Below, in pieces: positions 25,023 through 33,813 of a stretch of DNA of 64,000 nt. The notes beneath the pieces are model-generated. The model saw nothing but the letters and a program-made list of their open reading frames with translations, did no database searches and was not told the origin of the DNA. This DNA comes from Kitasatospora phosalacinea (GTDB lineage: Bacteria > Actinomycetota > Actinomycetes > Streptomycetales > Streptomycetaceae), in the NCBI RefSeq assembly GCF_000717185.1, contig NZ_JNYE01000027.1:80872-144871 (forward strand). The letters are read 5' to 3'. The position numbers and the translations under genes are program-made. Numbering within the stretch: position 1 is the stretch's first letter; each line of letters begins with the position of its first letter.

Positions 25023-25045
25023 CGTCAGGGCCGTCCGGCGCCCGG

Positions 25046-26176
25046 TCAGGACGCCTTGCCCAGTTTCCGGCGCGGCCTGGCGGCGGCCTCCAGGGCGTAC
25101 TGGAGCTGGTCGCGCGTCATGGTGGACCGGTGCGGGACACCGAGGGCGGCGGCCCGCCGGTACAGCTCGGCCTTGGTGAGCGAGCCGAGGCCCTCCACAG
25201 CCTCGGGGGGTTCCGGCGCCCGCCGGGCCCGCTCCCGCTTCGGCGCGTTCCTCGCCCCGGCAGCCCCGGCAGCCCCGGCAGCCCCGGCAGCCCCGGCAGC
25301 CCCGGCAGCCCCGGCGGCTCCGGCCGTCCCGGGCTTCCCCGACCTCCCGGACCTCCCGGACCTCCCGCCCTTCGGGCCGGTCCCGCGGGCCGCGCGGGCC
25401 TCGTCGAGGCTGCGGCGCAGGACGTCCGCCAGGTCGGTGAGTTCGGTGGCCTCGGGCTCGGCGCCGGCGGACAGGGCGACCTCCCGGCCCTCGGCCTTCG
25501 CCGCGACCAGGGCGCGGACCCGCTCCTCGTGGGTGTCGTGGTAGTCGTCCGGGTTCCAGTCGACGGAGAGCATCTCGATGAGCTGCTCCGCGGTGGCGAG
25601 CTCGGTCCGGTTGAACTCCCTGCGCCGGGCGGGCAGGTCGGGGACCTCCTGCTGCGGGTCGCGCAGCTCGTCGGCCCAGTGCAGGGTGCGCAGTTCGAGC
25701 AGCCCGTCGGCGGAGTCGACCGCGGTCAGGTACTCCTTGCCGCGCATCGCGAACACGGCGATGCCCGCCCGGCGGGAGTGGGCGAGCGCCTCGACGAGGA
25801 GCTGGTAGACCTTGGCGGTCGCCGGATCGGCGGGGCCGAGGTAGTAGGTCCTGTCGAAGAGGACCGGGTCGATCTCCGCGAGGTCGGCGAAACCGCCGAT
25901 CTCGATCGTCCGGGAGCGCCCGGGGGAGAGCTCCTCCAGTTCGGCGGGCTCCACGACGACGTACTGCCCCTCCGCGAGCTCGTAGCCCTTGACGACGTCC
26001 TCGAACGGCACCTCCTCGCCGGTGCGCTCGTTCACCCGCCGCTGCCGCACCCGGTCGGTGGTGCCGCGCTGCAACTGGTGGAAGCGCACCGCGTGCGACT
26101 CGGTCGCCGGGTACAGCGCCACCGGCAGGCTCACCAGCCCGAACGTCAGCGTTCCCTTCCACACCGCCTTGGCCAT
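25046..26176 (-). CDS. ku: Ku DNA-end-binding protein
   Basis: A 376-residue bacterial Ku homodimer subunit for non-homologous end joining. The core (residues 1-255) begins MAKAVWKGTLTFGLVSLPVAL, with RGTTDRVRQRRVNERTGEEV (split here as the typical bridge region) and YYLGPADPATAKVYQLL. The extension has RSGRSGRSG and Gly-Ala-Ala repeats from a 9-bp array, then a SAP/HeH-like module (LTKAELYRRAAALGVP, MTRDQLQYALEAA) and a basic tail. The ATG at 26174-26176 follows GGAAAGG. It is divergent from a LigD-type polymerase gene. Confidence 0.93.
   Translation of the reverse strand: MAKAVWKGTLTFGLVSLPVALYPATESHAVRFHQLQRGTTDRVRQRRVNERTGEEVPFEDVVKGYELAEGQYVVVEPAELEELSPGRSRTIEIGGFADLAEIDPVLFDRTYYLGPADPATAKVYQLLVEALAHSRRAGIAVFAMRGKEYLTAVDSADGLLELRTLHWADELRDPQQEVPDLPARRREFNRTELATAEQLIEMLSVDWNPDDYHDTHEERVRALVAAKAEGREVALSAGAEPEATELTDLADVLRRSLDEARAARGTGPKGGRSGRSGRSGKPGTAGAAGAAGAAGAAGAAGAAGAAGARNAPKRERARRAPEPPEAVEGLGSLTKAELYRRAAALGVPHRSTMTRDQLQYALEAAARPRRKLGKAS
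25255..25317 (+). repeat. 9-bp tandem array in ku linker
   Basis: Six exact ccccggcag units (25255-25308) plus one variant. They encode the Gly-Ala-Ala linker of Ku on the minus strand. Confidence 0.85.
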
Positions 26177-26219
26177 CGTGCTCACCTTTCCCTCCGCCGT
26201 CCCGGCACGTGCCGCGCGG

Positions 26220-26245
26220 CTGCCCGGTCCGGCCCGCGCCCACAC
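26220..26245 (-). promoter_or_regulatory. Possible sigma-B-like promoter of ku
   Basis: Minus-strand GTGT (26242-26245), 16 nt, GGGCAG (26220-26225), one base from GGGTAG, about 44 bp before the ku ATG. It is weaker than the others. Confidence 0.3.
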
Positions 26246-26299
26246 CAGGGTCCGGCCGCGGGCGCCGGTCCGCACCCGGTCGGGGCCCGGACGCGGAAC

Positions 26300-26324
26300 G
26301 TGTCGGGCGGGTCCGGCCGGGTAG
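26300..26324 (+). promoter_or_regulatory. Sigma-B-type promoter (GTGT-N15-GGGTAG)
   Basis: GTGT at 26300-26303, 15 nt, GGGTAG at 26319-26324. It is 61 bp before the LigD-type polymerase ATG. Confidence 0.6.
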
Positions 26325-26384
26325 GCGCCCGGGCCCGGACGAGGACGGACGGCCCGCCGGGGCGGTCCGGGAACGGAGCACGCC

Positions 26385-27287
26385 ATGACCACCGTCGAGA
26401 TCCGGGCCAGCGGGCGGATCGTCCAGCTCAAGCGCGCCGACAAGGAGCTGTTCCCGGCGGACGGCCTCACCAAGGCCGACCTCGCCGCGCACTACCGCCG
26501 CGTCGCCCGGCGCATCCTGCCGCAGCTGCGCGACCGCCCGCTGATGCTGGAGCGCTACCCGGACGGCATCGACGGCCCCCGGCTCGTCCAGAAGGACACC
26601 CCCGAGCACTTCCCCGACTGGATCCGGCGGGCCGAACTGCCCAAGGCGGGCGGCACCGTGCACTACCCCGTCTGCGACGACCTGGCCACCCTGCTCCACC
26701 TGGTCGGGCAGGCCTGCGTCACCCCGCACCGCTGGCTCTCCAAGGCGGACCGGCCCGACCACCCCGACCTGCTGGTGATCGACCTCGACCCGGCGGACGA
26801 GGACTTCGAGCCCGTCCGGGAGGCCGCCGTCCTGGCACACGGCCTGTGCGCCGAACTCGGCCTCCCCGCCGACCTGATGACCACCGGCTCGCGCGGCCTG
26901 CACCTGCTCGTCCGGCTCGACCGCAGCGCCCCCTTCGACGAGGTCCGGGCCTTCGCCCGGGACGCCGCCGACCTGCTCGCCCGCCGGCACCCCGACCTGC
27001 TCACCACCGAGCCCCGCAAGGCGGCCCGCCGGGGACGGCTCTACCTCGACGTCCAGCGCAACGCCTACGGCCAGAACGCCGTCACCCCGTACGCGGTCCG
27101 GGCCCTCCCCGGCGCGCCGGTCGCCGTCCCGATCGGCCGCGGCGAACTGGACGACCCCGACCTCACCGCCCGGCGCTGGACCCTCACCACCGTGGAGGAG
27201 CGCCTGGGCTCCCCCGACCCGTGGCGCAACGCCGCCCGCCGGACCCGCTCGCTGGGGCCCGCGCGCCGCCGCCTCGAACGGCTCTGA
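26385..27287 (+). CDS. LigD-type primase-polymerase, stand-alone
   Basis: A 300-residue archaeo-eukaryotic primase domain like the polymerase part of LigD. Catalytic aspartates are in LLVIDLDPADEDF, the nucleotide-binding histidine in TTGSRGLHLLVRL, and a conserved LDVQRNAYGQ/TPYAVRALPGAPV region follows. There is no ligase or phosphoesterase domain, so ligation needs another enzyme. It fills or extends ends in Ku-dependent repair. Divergent from ku, with a sigma-B-type promoter upstream. Confidence 0.9.
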   Translation: MTTVEIRASGRIVQLKRADKELFPADGLTKADLAAHYRRVARRILPQLRDRPLMLERYPDGIDGPRLVQKDTPEHFPDWIRRAELPKAGGTVHYPVCDDLATLLHLVGQACVTPHRWLSKADRPDHPDLLVIDLDPADEDFEPVREAAVLAHGLCAELGLPADLMTTGSRGLHLLVRLDRSAPFDEVRAFARDAADLLARRHPDLLTTEPRKAARRGRLYLDVQRNAYGQNAVTPYAVRALPGAPVAVPIGRGELDDPDLTARRWTLTTVEERLGSPDPWRNAARRTRSLGPARRRLERL

Positions 27288-27302
27288 GCGGGGGAGGCGG
27301 GG

Positions 27303-28106
27303 TCAGAACCGGCGCCAGCGCGCCGAGGCGAAGGAGAACACGCCGTACAGGACCAGCCCGGCGGCCACCGCCACCAGCAGCCACGGGCCCGCCGCGCTGT
27401 CGGAGAAGGAGCGGAGGGTGTCGTCCATGCCCCGGGCCTGCCCGGGGTCGAAGCGGACGGCCGCCACCACGACGAACGCCCCGGCGGCCGCGTACACGAC
27501 GCCGCGGGCCACGTTGCCGGAGACGCCCGTGGCGGTCACGGCGGTCCGGGCGCGCGGGTGCATCGACGCGGTGTCGAGCTTGCGCAGGAACCGCCGCTGC
27601 AGGGCGCGGACCGCGATCGCCGCGCCGACGCCCGCCAGCACCAGCCCGGCCGCGCCCACCAGCCAGCGGCCGCCGGGCCGGCCCAGCGCGGTGGCCGTCC
27701 AGTCCTTGGAGGCGGAGTCGCTGTCCGAGCCGCCGCCGGAGCCCGCCGCGTACGCGGCCGTCCCCCATGCCACGAAGGCGTAGAACACGGCCCGCCCGGC
27801 CGACAGCACCCGCGAACCGGCCTTCTTCCGCCCGGCCTCGCCGAACACCGCCGTCGCGGCCCGCCACAGCGCCATCCCGACGAAGCCGGCCGCCAGCACC
27901 CACAGCAGCGCCGTGCCGAACGGCCGCGCCGCGACCTGGTGCAGCGCCCCCTGCCGGTCGGCGTCCTCCCCGCCCGCCCCGAAGGCGATCCGCAGGGCCA
28001 GCACCCCGACCAGGGCGTACACCACGCCCCGCGCCACGAAGCCCGACCGGCCCGCGACCGTCGTCACCCGGCCCAGCCGGGCCTCCGCATGCGTGTTCGA
28101 ATCCAT
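27303..28106 (-). CDS. DUF1206 membrane protein
   Basis: A 267-residue integral membrane protein with about six transmembrane segments in three similar pairs, each carrying a GFVARGVVYALVG-like start (GRSGFVARGVVYA, SAGRAVFYAFVAW, SGNVARGVVYAAAG). This internal triplication is the DUF1206 signature. Function unknown. GGAGGAGG precedes the ATG at 28104-28106. It is downstream of and co-directional with a small membrane protein gene. Confidence 0.85.
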   Translation of the reverse strand: MDSNTHAEARLGRVTTVAGRSGFVARGVVYALVGVLALRIAFGAGGEDADRQGALHQVAARPFGTALLWVLAAGFVGMALWRAATAVFGEAGRKKAGSRVLSAGRAVFYAFVAWGTAAYAAGSGGGSDSDSASKDWTATALGRPGGRWLVGAAGLVLAGVGAAIAVRALQRRFLRKLDTASMHPRARTAVTATGVSGNVARGVVYAAAGAFVVVAAVRFDPGQARGMDDTLRSFSDSAAGPWLLVAVAAGLVLYGVFSFASARWRRF

Positions 28107-28143
28107 GGACGTCCTCCTCCCTGCTCCTTCTCGCTGCTCCCGC

Positions 28144-28413
28144 TCAGTCAAGGGCCCGACTGCGGGTGACGAGGTTGCCGATGACCACGTAGACGACGGC
28201 CGGGATGCCGTAGTCGAGGAGGACCTGCGCGGTGTGGTTGGACACCGTGAACAGGCCGCGGGACCAGCCGGAGAGCCAGTCGGCTGCGGTGTGGAACCAG
28301 TTGACGAGGCCGTTGCCCTGGTTGGCGTCGAAGAGGTCCAGCAGGATCCAGACGACCAGGATCGCCGCGAGCGCGTGGGCCAGGACCGATATCACCGAAG
28401 TTGTCCGTCTCAT
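28144..28413 (-). CDS. Small membrane protein, two helices
   Basis: An 89-residue protein: N-terminal helix VLAHALAAILVVWILLDLF, a loop with TAADWLSGWSRGLF, and a C-terminal helix DYGIPAVVYVVIGNLV. Similar short proteins occur in streptomycetes near stress genes, but I know no function. It probably shares a transcript with the DUF1206 gene 37 bp downstream. Confidence 0.65.
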   Translation of the reverse strand: MRRTTSVISVLAHALAAILVVWILLDLFDANQGNGLVNWFHTAADWLSGWSRGLFTVSNHTAQVLLDYGIPAVVYVVIGNLVTRSRALD

Positions 28414-28508
28414 GGCTGCCGCCTTGCCCGTTGTGCTGGCCCCAAACCCCTTGCTGGGAAAGGGAGTTCGCGATCCGTGCGCCCGGGCCCGGCCGGGCCG
28501 CCCGGCGC

Positions 28509-29711
28509 TCACAGGAAGTGCCGGATCGGGGCGGTGGCTGCCTCCAGGGCGCGCCGGCCCGCCCCGCGGCGGTGCCAGCGGCCCGGCAGGACGGCCTCGC
28601 TGCGGGCCAGGTCCTCGTCGAAGTGCCGGTCCAGGACGGCGGTGAACTCCCCGTCCACCACGGCGAGCACCACCTCCTCGTCGTGGTCCAGCGAGCGCCG
28701 GTTGAAGTTCGCCGAGCCGACCACCGCGGCCGTCCCGTCGACGGTGAGCACCTTGGCGTGCATCATCGTCGGCCCGTACCGCCAGACCGTGACCCCGGCG
28801 GCGGTCAGCCGCCCGAAATGGCGCTCGCCCGCCAGCTGGCACACCCGCTTGTCGGTGTGCCGCCCCGGCACCAGCAGGTCGACGGCGACCCCGCGGCGCC
28901 CCGCCGCGCACAGCAGGTCGACGAAGTAGTCGTCGGGCGCGAAGTACGCCGTCGCCAGGCGCAGCCGCCGCTCGGCCGAGGAGATCACCACCCGCATCAG
29001 GGTCTGCAGGTCCTGCCAGCCGACCGCGGCCGAACCCCGCACCACCTGCACCACCGCACCGCCCGGCTGCTCGTGCTCCGCGAACCGGTCCGCCGCGTCG
29101 TACAGCGTGCCCGGGGCGCACTCGGCCCAGTTCTGCGCGAAGGCCGCCGCGATGCCGTCCACCGCCGGGCCCACCACCCGCACGTGGGTGTCGCGCCACT
29201 CGCCCGGGTGGCGGGCGTCGCCGCACCACTCCTCGGCGATGCCGACGCCGCCGGTGAACGCGGTCCGGCCGTCCACCACCAGGACCTTGCGGTGGCAGCG
29301 GTGGTTCTGCTTGAACGGCGACAGCCGCACCGGCCGCCGGAACCAGGAGATCCGGACGCCCGCCCGCTCCATCAGGTCGGTCAGCTCCGGCTCGATCAGC
29401 CGACTGCCGAACCCGTCCAGCAGCAGCCGCACCCGCACGCCCTGCGCCGCCTTGCGGGCCAGCGCCCGGGCGAAGACCCGGGCGATGTCCCCGCGCCAGT
29501 ACACGAACGTCATCAGGTCGACCGTCCGCCGCGCCCCGTCGATCGCCTCCAGCATGGCGGGGAAGATCTCGTCCCCGTTGCGCAGCGGCGTCAGCAGGTT
29601 GCCCTCGGTCGCGGCGATGCCGATCAACCCCTCCAGTCGGCGGCGCAGCACCCGGCCGCGGTCCGCGGGCAGTGGAGAGGGGGCGGGCTCGGGCGCGGTC
29701 TCGGTGGTCAT
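28509..29711 (-). CDS. Phospholipase D / cardiolipin synthase-like protein
   Basis: A 400-residue protein with two HKD motifs: HRKVLVVDGRTAFTGG and HAKVLTVDGTAAVVGSANF, the paired catalytic sites of PLD-family phosphatidyltransferases. There is no clear N-terminal membrane helix, unlike classical cardiolipin synthases. It likely makes or remodels cardiolipin-type lipids. A sigma-B-type promoter (29755-29779) lies 44 bp upstream. Divergent from the PAP2-diacylglycerol kinase gene, so the pair may remodel membrane lipids together. Confidence 0.88.
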   Translation of the reverse strand: MTTETAPEPAPSPLPADRGRVLRRRLEGLIGIAATEGNLLTPLRNGDEIFPAMLEAIDGARRTVDLMTFVYWRGDIARVFARALARKAAQGVRVRLLLDGFGSRLIEPELTDLMERAGVRISWFRRPVRLSPFKQNHRCHRKVLVVDGRTAFTGGVGIAEEWCGDARHPGEWRDTHVRVVGPAVDGIAAAFAQNWAECAPGTLYDAADRFAEHEQPGGAVVQVVRGSAAVGWQDLQTLMRVVISSAERRLRLATAYFAPDDYFVDLLCAAGRRGVAVDLLVPGRHTDKRVCQLAGERHFGRLTAAGVTVWRYGPTMMHAKVLTVDGTAAVVGSANFNRRSLDHDEEVVLAVVDGEFTAVLDRHFDEDLARSEAVLPGRWHRRGAGRRALEAATAPIRHFL

Positions 29712-29754
29712 GGGGTCCCTCCGTACGGGGCGGGTCGCTGTGGCGGGCGCTCGG

Positions 29755-29779
29755 CTACCCGCTGCGCGGCGAACGATGC
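29755..29779 (-). promoter_or_regulatory. Sigma-B-type promoter (GCAT-N15-GGGTAG)
   Basis: Minus-strand GCAT (29776-29779), 15 nt, GGGTAG (29755-29760), just upstream of the phospholipase D gene. Confidence 0.6.
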
Positions 29780-29844
29780 CCGCCGACCGGGCCGGGCCGA
29801 GAACCGGCAGGGATGAAAACCGCGGACCGGGGGACACGGGGGCC

Positions 29845-31524
29845 ATGACGACGACTCGGGGAGGACGGGCGGCAGCGCTCGGCGTACTGGTGGCGGTGCT
29901 GGGGCAGCTGGCGGCCCTGGTCGCCGTCGGACTGCTGCTCACCCACCCGCCGGGCGGCTGGTGGGACCCGGGCGAGAACGGCCTGGTCAGCTGGCTGGCC
30001 GCGCACCGCACCCCCGCCCTGACCACGGTCAGCACCTGGCTCTCCGGGCTCGCCTTCACCCCCGCCGTCGTGGCGGTGACGGCCGCCGCCGCGGCCCTGC
30101 TGCTGCTCCGGCACCGGTGGCGGGCCGCCGTGCTGCTCGCCGGTGCGGTGACGCTGCAGGCCGCGCTGTTCGTGACCGCCGCCCACCTGGTCGACCGGGC
30201 CCGGCCCGACGTCGTCCGGCTGGACGGCTCGCTGCCCACCTCCAGCTTCCCGTCCGGGCACGTCGGGGCGGCCACCGCCCTGTACGGCGGCCTGGGCCTG
30301 CTCGCCCTGCACCTGCTGCGCGGCCGGTGGCGGGTGCCGGGCGTGCTGCTGTGCGCCCTCGCCTGGACGGTGCCGGTGCTGGTCGCCGCCAGCCGCCTCT
30401 ACCGGGGCATGCACCACCCCACCGACGTGGCGGCCGGGCTGCTCAACGGCGCCGCCGCCCTGTGGGTGGTCGCGCACGCCCTGCCCGCCCGCGAGCGGCG
30501 GACGCCGGTCGTCCCCGCCGCCCCGCTCCCGGCCGCCCTGGTGCACAACCCGACCACCGTCGACGACGCCCTGCTGGAGCGACTCACCGCCGTCCTGACC
30601 GCCCACGGCCACGGCCCCGTCCGCCACCTGGCCGGGGACGCCGAGGACTGCGGCCGGGCCGCCGCCGCCCGGGCCCTCGCCGACGGCGCCCGCCTGGTCG
30701 CGGCCTGCGGCGGCGACGGCACCGTCACCGCCTGCGCCGAGACCCTGGCGGGCACCGGCGCCACCCTGCTGGTCGTCCCCTGCGGCACCGGCAACCTGCT
30801 GGCCCGCAACCTCGGCCTGCCCACCGACCCCGAGACCGCCCTGGCCGCCGCCCTCACCGGCCGCACCCGCCGGATCGACCTGATGCGGGTCGAGGGCGAC
30901 GGCCTGCCCGCCCGGGCCGCCGCGACCATGGTCGGCATGGGCTTCGACGCCGCCGTGATGGCCGACACCGGCCGCGCCCTCAAGCGCCGCCTCGGCTGGC
31001 CCGCCTACCTGATCGCCGCCGCCCGCCACCTCCGCGACCGGCGCTTCCCGCTGACCGTCACCGTCGACGGCGCCCCGCCCGTGCGCCGACAGGTCCGCAC
31101 CGCGATCGTCGGCAACGTCGGCACCCTCCAGGGCGGGGTGCGCCTGCTGCCCGACGCCGCCCCCGACGACGGCCTGCTCGACCTCGTCCTGGTGCAGCCG
31201 CACGGGCCGCGCGGCTGGTGGCAGACCCTGCTGGAGCTGCTCACCGGCACCCGCCGCCCCGGCCCCGACACCCCGCTGGAGCACTTCCGGGGCCGCCGCA
31301 TCGAACTGACCGCGGACCACGCCCGCCCCCGCGAGTGCGACGGCGACCCCGTCGACGAGGGCCGCACCCTGACCCTGACCGCCCGCCCGGACGCCCTGCT
31401 GGTCCGCGTCCCCGCCGCCCCGCAGGACGCCCGGCCCGGGCCGGGCGGGTCGGAGGGGCAGGACGGGCCGGTCGGGGCAGTCGAGGCGGGCGAGCCGGTC
31501 GGGGCCGACCGGGAGGCGGCCTGA
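29845..31524 (+). CDS. PAP2 phosphatase-diacylglycerol kinase fusion
   Basis: A 559-residue two-domain protein. Residues 1-215 form a membrane PAP2 domain with DRARPD, FPSGHVGAAT and SRLYRGMHHPTDV. Residues 230-520 form a DAGK/lipid kinase domain with GGDGT, VPCGTGNLLARNLGLP and the C-terminal beta-rich half ending in CDGDPVDEGRTLTL. The pair could interconvert phosphorylated and free lipids. This fusion is known in actinobacteria. It is the first gene of a three-gene operon, with start/stop overlaps downstream. Confidence 0.9.
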   Translation: MTTTRGGRAAALGVLVAVLGQLAALVAVGLLLTHPPGGWWDPGENGLVSWLAAHRTPALTTVSTWLSGLAFTPAVVAVTAAAAALLLLRHRWRAAVLLAGAVTLQAALFVTAAHLVDRARPDVVRLDGSLPTSSFPSGHVGAATALYGGLGLLALHLLRGRWRVPGVLLCALAWTVPVLVAASRLYRGMHHPTDVAAGLLNGAAALWVVAHALPARERRTPVVPAAPLPAALVHNPTTVDDALLERLTAVLTAHGHGPVRHLAGDAEDCGRAAAARALADGARLVAACGGDGTVTACAETLAGTGATLLVVPCGTGNLLARNLGLPTDPETALAAALTGRTRRIDLMRVEGDGLPARAAATMVGMGFDAAVMADTGRALKRRLGWPAYLIAAARHLRDRRFPLTVTVDGAPPVRRQVRTAIVGNVGTLQGGVRLLPDAAPDDGLLDLVLVQPHGPRGWWQTLLELLTGTRRPGPDTPLEHFRGRRIELTADHARPRECDGDPVDEGRTLTLTARPDALLVRVPAAPQDARPGPGGSEGQDGPVGAVEAGEPVGADREAA

Positions 31525-32597
31525 TGGGAACCGCCAGCCGGGTCCGGCCCGGCCGGGAGCACCTGTCCGCGGACGAGGCCGTCGGGACGCTGCGGCGGCG
31601 CGCCTGGTGGCCGCTGGCGCGCGACGCCTTCGTGCGGTTCCGCTACGCCGACGGGTTCAGCCACGCCCGCGCCCTGGCGTTCCAGGTGGTGCTGGCCCTC
31701 GTCCCGTTCGCGATCGCCGTGGTCGGCCTGGCCTCCTCGCTGCACGGCGGCCCGGTCGGGCAACTGGTCGCCGCCAGCATCCAGCGGATGGTCCCGGCCT
31801 CCAGCGCCGACCTGGTGCGCGAGGTGCTCGACCGCAGCCGCCACCGCACCGGCGGCACCCTCGCGCTCTGGTTCGGCGCCCTGTTCGCGCTCGCCAACCT
31901 GGTCACCGCGATGTCCCAGATCGAACGCGGCGCCAACCGGATCTACGGCATCGAACGCGACCGGCCGTTCGACCGCAAGTACGGGCGGAGCCTGCTGATG
32001 GCCGCGGGCGCGGGCCTGCCGGTGGGCGCCGGGTTCCTGCTGATGGTCGCCGGACCGCAGGTCACGGCCGCCGCCGACGAGGTGTTCGGGCTCGCCCCGG
32101 CCACCACCACCGCCTGGACCCTGCTGCGCTGGCCCGCGGGCGTGCTGCTCACCCTCACCTCGACCGCGGTCGTCTTCCGGCGCGCCCCGCGCCGCCGCCA
32201 ACCCGGCTACAGCTGGCTGGCGTTCGGCGCCGGGGTCCACCTGGTGCTCTGGCTGGCGGCGACCTGGCTGCTCAGCCTCTACCTGCGCCTGAGCGGCTCC
32301 TTCGACGCCGTCTACGGGCCGCTCAGCGCGGTGTTCTCCCTGCTGGTGTGGGCGTACCTGACCGCGATCGCGCTCTTCCTCGGCCTGTCCTTCGCCGCCC
32401 AGCTGGAGGCCGACCGCACCGGCCGCCCCGGGCCCGTCCTCCCCGACCCGCTGGCCCCCGAGGAGGGGGAGGCCGCGGCCGCGGCCGCGGATGCGGACGC
32501 GCGGTCGGCGGCGGGAGGGCCCGAGTCGGGGCGGTCCGAGTCGGGGCGGTCCGTGTCGGACCGGCCGACCCGCGTCCGGGGGAGGTCGCCGCAGTGA
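31524..32597 (+). CDS. YihY/BrkB family membrane protein
   Basis: A 357-residue inner membrane protein of the YihY (UPF0761/BrkB) family with six predicted helices: FQVVLALVPFAIAVVGLA, the TGGTLALWFGALFALANLV region, and the end helix YLTAIALFLGLSFAAQLEA. The tail is disordered with SESGRSES repeats. Function unclear; often described as a putative transporter or virulence factor. TGATG overlap with the fusion gene upstream and GTGA overlap with the PAP2 gene downstream. Confidence 0.85.
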   Translation: MGTASRVRPGREHLSADEAVGTLRRRAWWPLARDAFVRFRYADGFSHARALAFQVVLALVPFAIAVVGLASSLHGGPVGQLVAASIQRMVPASSADLVREVLDRSRHRTGGTLALWFGALFALANLVTAMSQIERGANRIYGIERDRPFDRKYGRSLLMAAGAGLPVGAGFLLMVAGPQVTAAADEVFGLAPATTTAWTLLRWPAGVLLTLTSTAVVFRRAPRRRQPGYSWLAFGAGVHLVLWLAATWLLSLYLRLSGSFDAVYGPLSAVFSLLVWAYLTAIALFLGLSFAAQLEADRTGRPGPVLPDPLAPEEGEAAAAAADADARSAAGGPESGRSESGRSVSDRPTRVRGRSPQ

Positions 32598-33373
32598 TCC
32601 GCCGACCCCGCCCGTCCCCGCGCACCGCCAGGCTGCGCACCGCCGACCTGCACCTGGGCGAGCGCCTGCTCGCCGCCGTCGCCGCGTTCGCGGTGGCCGC
32701 CGTGCCGACGGCGCTGCTGCTGGTGCTGATCGAGTCGCACTGGGCGCCGCTGCACCGGCTCGACGCGGGCGCGGCGCACCGGCTGCACACCACCGTGCGC
32801 GACCACCCCGCCGTCCTCTCGGCGCTGCGCACGCTCAGCAACGGGGTGTGGGACCCGCTGACGATGCGGCTGCTGGTCGCGGCGGCCGTCGGCTGGCTGC
32901 TGTGGCGGCGGGCCTGGCGGCTGGCGGTGTGGGCCGCCGCGACGGTGGCCGCCTCGGGGCTGATCGGCTGGGCGGTGAAGGCGGCCGTCGCCCGGGCCCG
33001 GCCCGCGCTGCCCGATCCGGTGGCGCACGCCCCGGGCTTCTCGTTCCCGTCCGGGCACGCGATGACGGCGGCGACCTGCTGCACCGTGCTGCTGCTGGTG
33101 TTCTCCCCGGTGCTGCGCCCGCCGTGGCGGTGGGCGGCCCGGGTGGCGGCCGGGGCGAGCGTGCTGGGGGTGGGGTTCACCCGGGTCGCGCTCGGCGTGC
33201 ACTGGGCCAGCGACGTGCTGGGCGGGTGGCTGCTCGGCCTGGCCCTGGTCGCGGCCACCGCCTGGGCGTTCGAGGGCTGGCGGCGCGAGACCGGCCGCCC
33301 CGTCCCGCCGCCGCTCGCCGAGGGCCTGGAGCCCGAGCTCGCCCCGGACGGCCCGCAGCGGCCCGAGGGGTGA
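32594..33373 (+). CDS. PAP2 phosphatase family protein
   Basis: A 259-residue membrane phosphatase with six helices and motifs VARARPALPDP, FSFPSGHAMTAAT and FTRVALGVHWASDV. This is similar to undecaprenyl diphosphate or lipid phosphate phosphatases. It is the third PAP2 domain in the window and the end of the lipid operon. The GTG start overlaps the YihY stop. Confidence 0.88.
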   Translation: MIRRPRPSPRTARLRTADLHLGERLLAAVAAFAVAAVPTALLLVLIESHWAPLHRLDAGAAHRLHTTVRDHPAVLSALRTLSNGVWDPLTMRLLVAAAVGWLLWRRAWRLAVWAAATVAASGLIGWAVKAAVARARPALPDPVAHAPGFSFPSGHAMTAATCCTVLLLVFSPVLRPPWRWAARVAAGASVLGVGFTRVALGVHWASDVLGGWLLGLALVAATAWAFEGWRRETGRPVPPPLAEGLEPELAPDGPQRPEG

Positions 33374-33389
33374 GGGGCCCGGGGCGGGC

Positions 33390-33746
33390 TCAGCCGCCGC
33401 GGTGCAGCGCGCCGACCGCCGCGTCGACCGTGTCGTGGCTGGGCAGCAGCCCGTCCACCCCGGCCATGGCCAGCAGCCGTCCGAGGTCGGGAGAGGTCCC
33501 GGCCAGGGCCAGCGAGGTCCCGGCGGCCCGGGTCCGGCGGAACGCGAAGAGCAGCTCGGCGACGCCCACCGAGTCGCAGAACCCGAGCCGGGTCAGGTCC
33601 AGCACCAGCGGCAGGTCCTCGGCGGTCCGCTCCACGGCCCGGTGCAGGCGCGGCGCGGTGTGGTGGTCGAGTTCGCCCGCGAGCGCGACGACGGTCACCC
33701 CCACGGGACGGGTGCGGACCTCGATGGTCAGGGCGTACTCGGGCAC
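33390..33746 (-). CDS. STAS-domain anti-anti-sigma factor
   Basis: A 118-residue single STAS domain like RsbV/SpoIIAA: VVALAGELDHHTAPRL and the phosphoacceptor region DLTRLGFCDSVGVAELL with the conserved serine. Unphosphorylated forms release a sigma factor by binding its anti-sigma kinase. It lies 67 bp after the REC-PP2C gene in the same direction, so it could be that phosphatase's substrate and the output of the stressosome operon. Confidence 0.88.
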   Translation of the reverse strand: MPEYALTIEVRTRPVGVTVVALAGELDHHTAPRLHRAVERTAEDLPLVLDLTRLGFCDSVGVAELLFAFRRTRAAGTSLALAGTSPDLGRLLAMAGVDGLLPSHDTVDAAVGALHRGG

Positions 33747-33813
33747 GGGGGCTCCGTACGGTGCGGGGCGGACTTGCGGGCGGGGCGGGGCGGGGCGGGG
33801 TGCGGCAGCGGAG

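Noticed and set aside
25255-25317. CRISPR-like array
   Set aside because: A 9-bp in-frame tandem coding repeat with no spacers. No CRISPR array or cas gene was seen anywhere.
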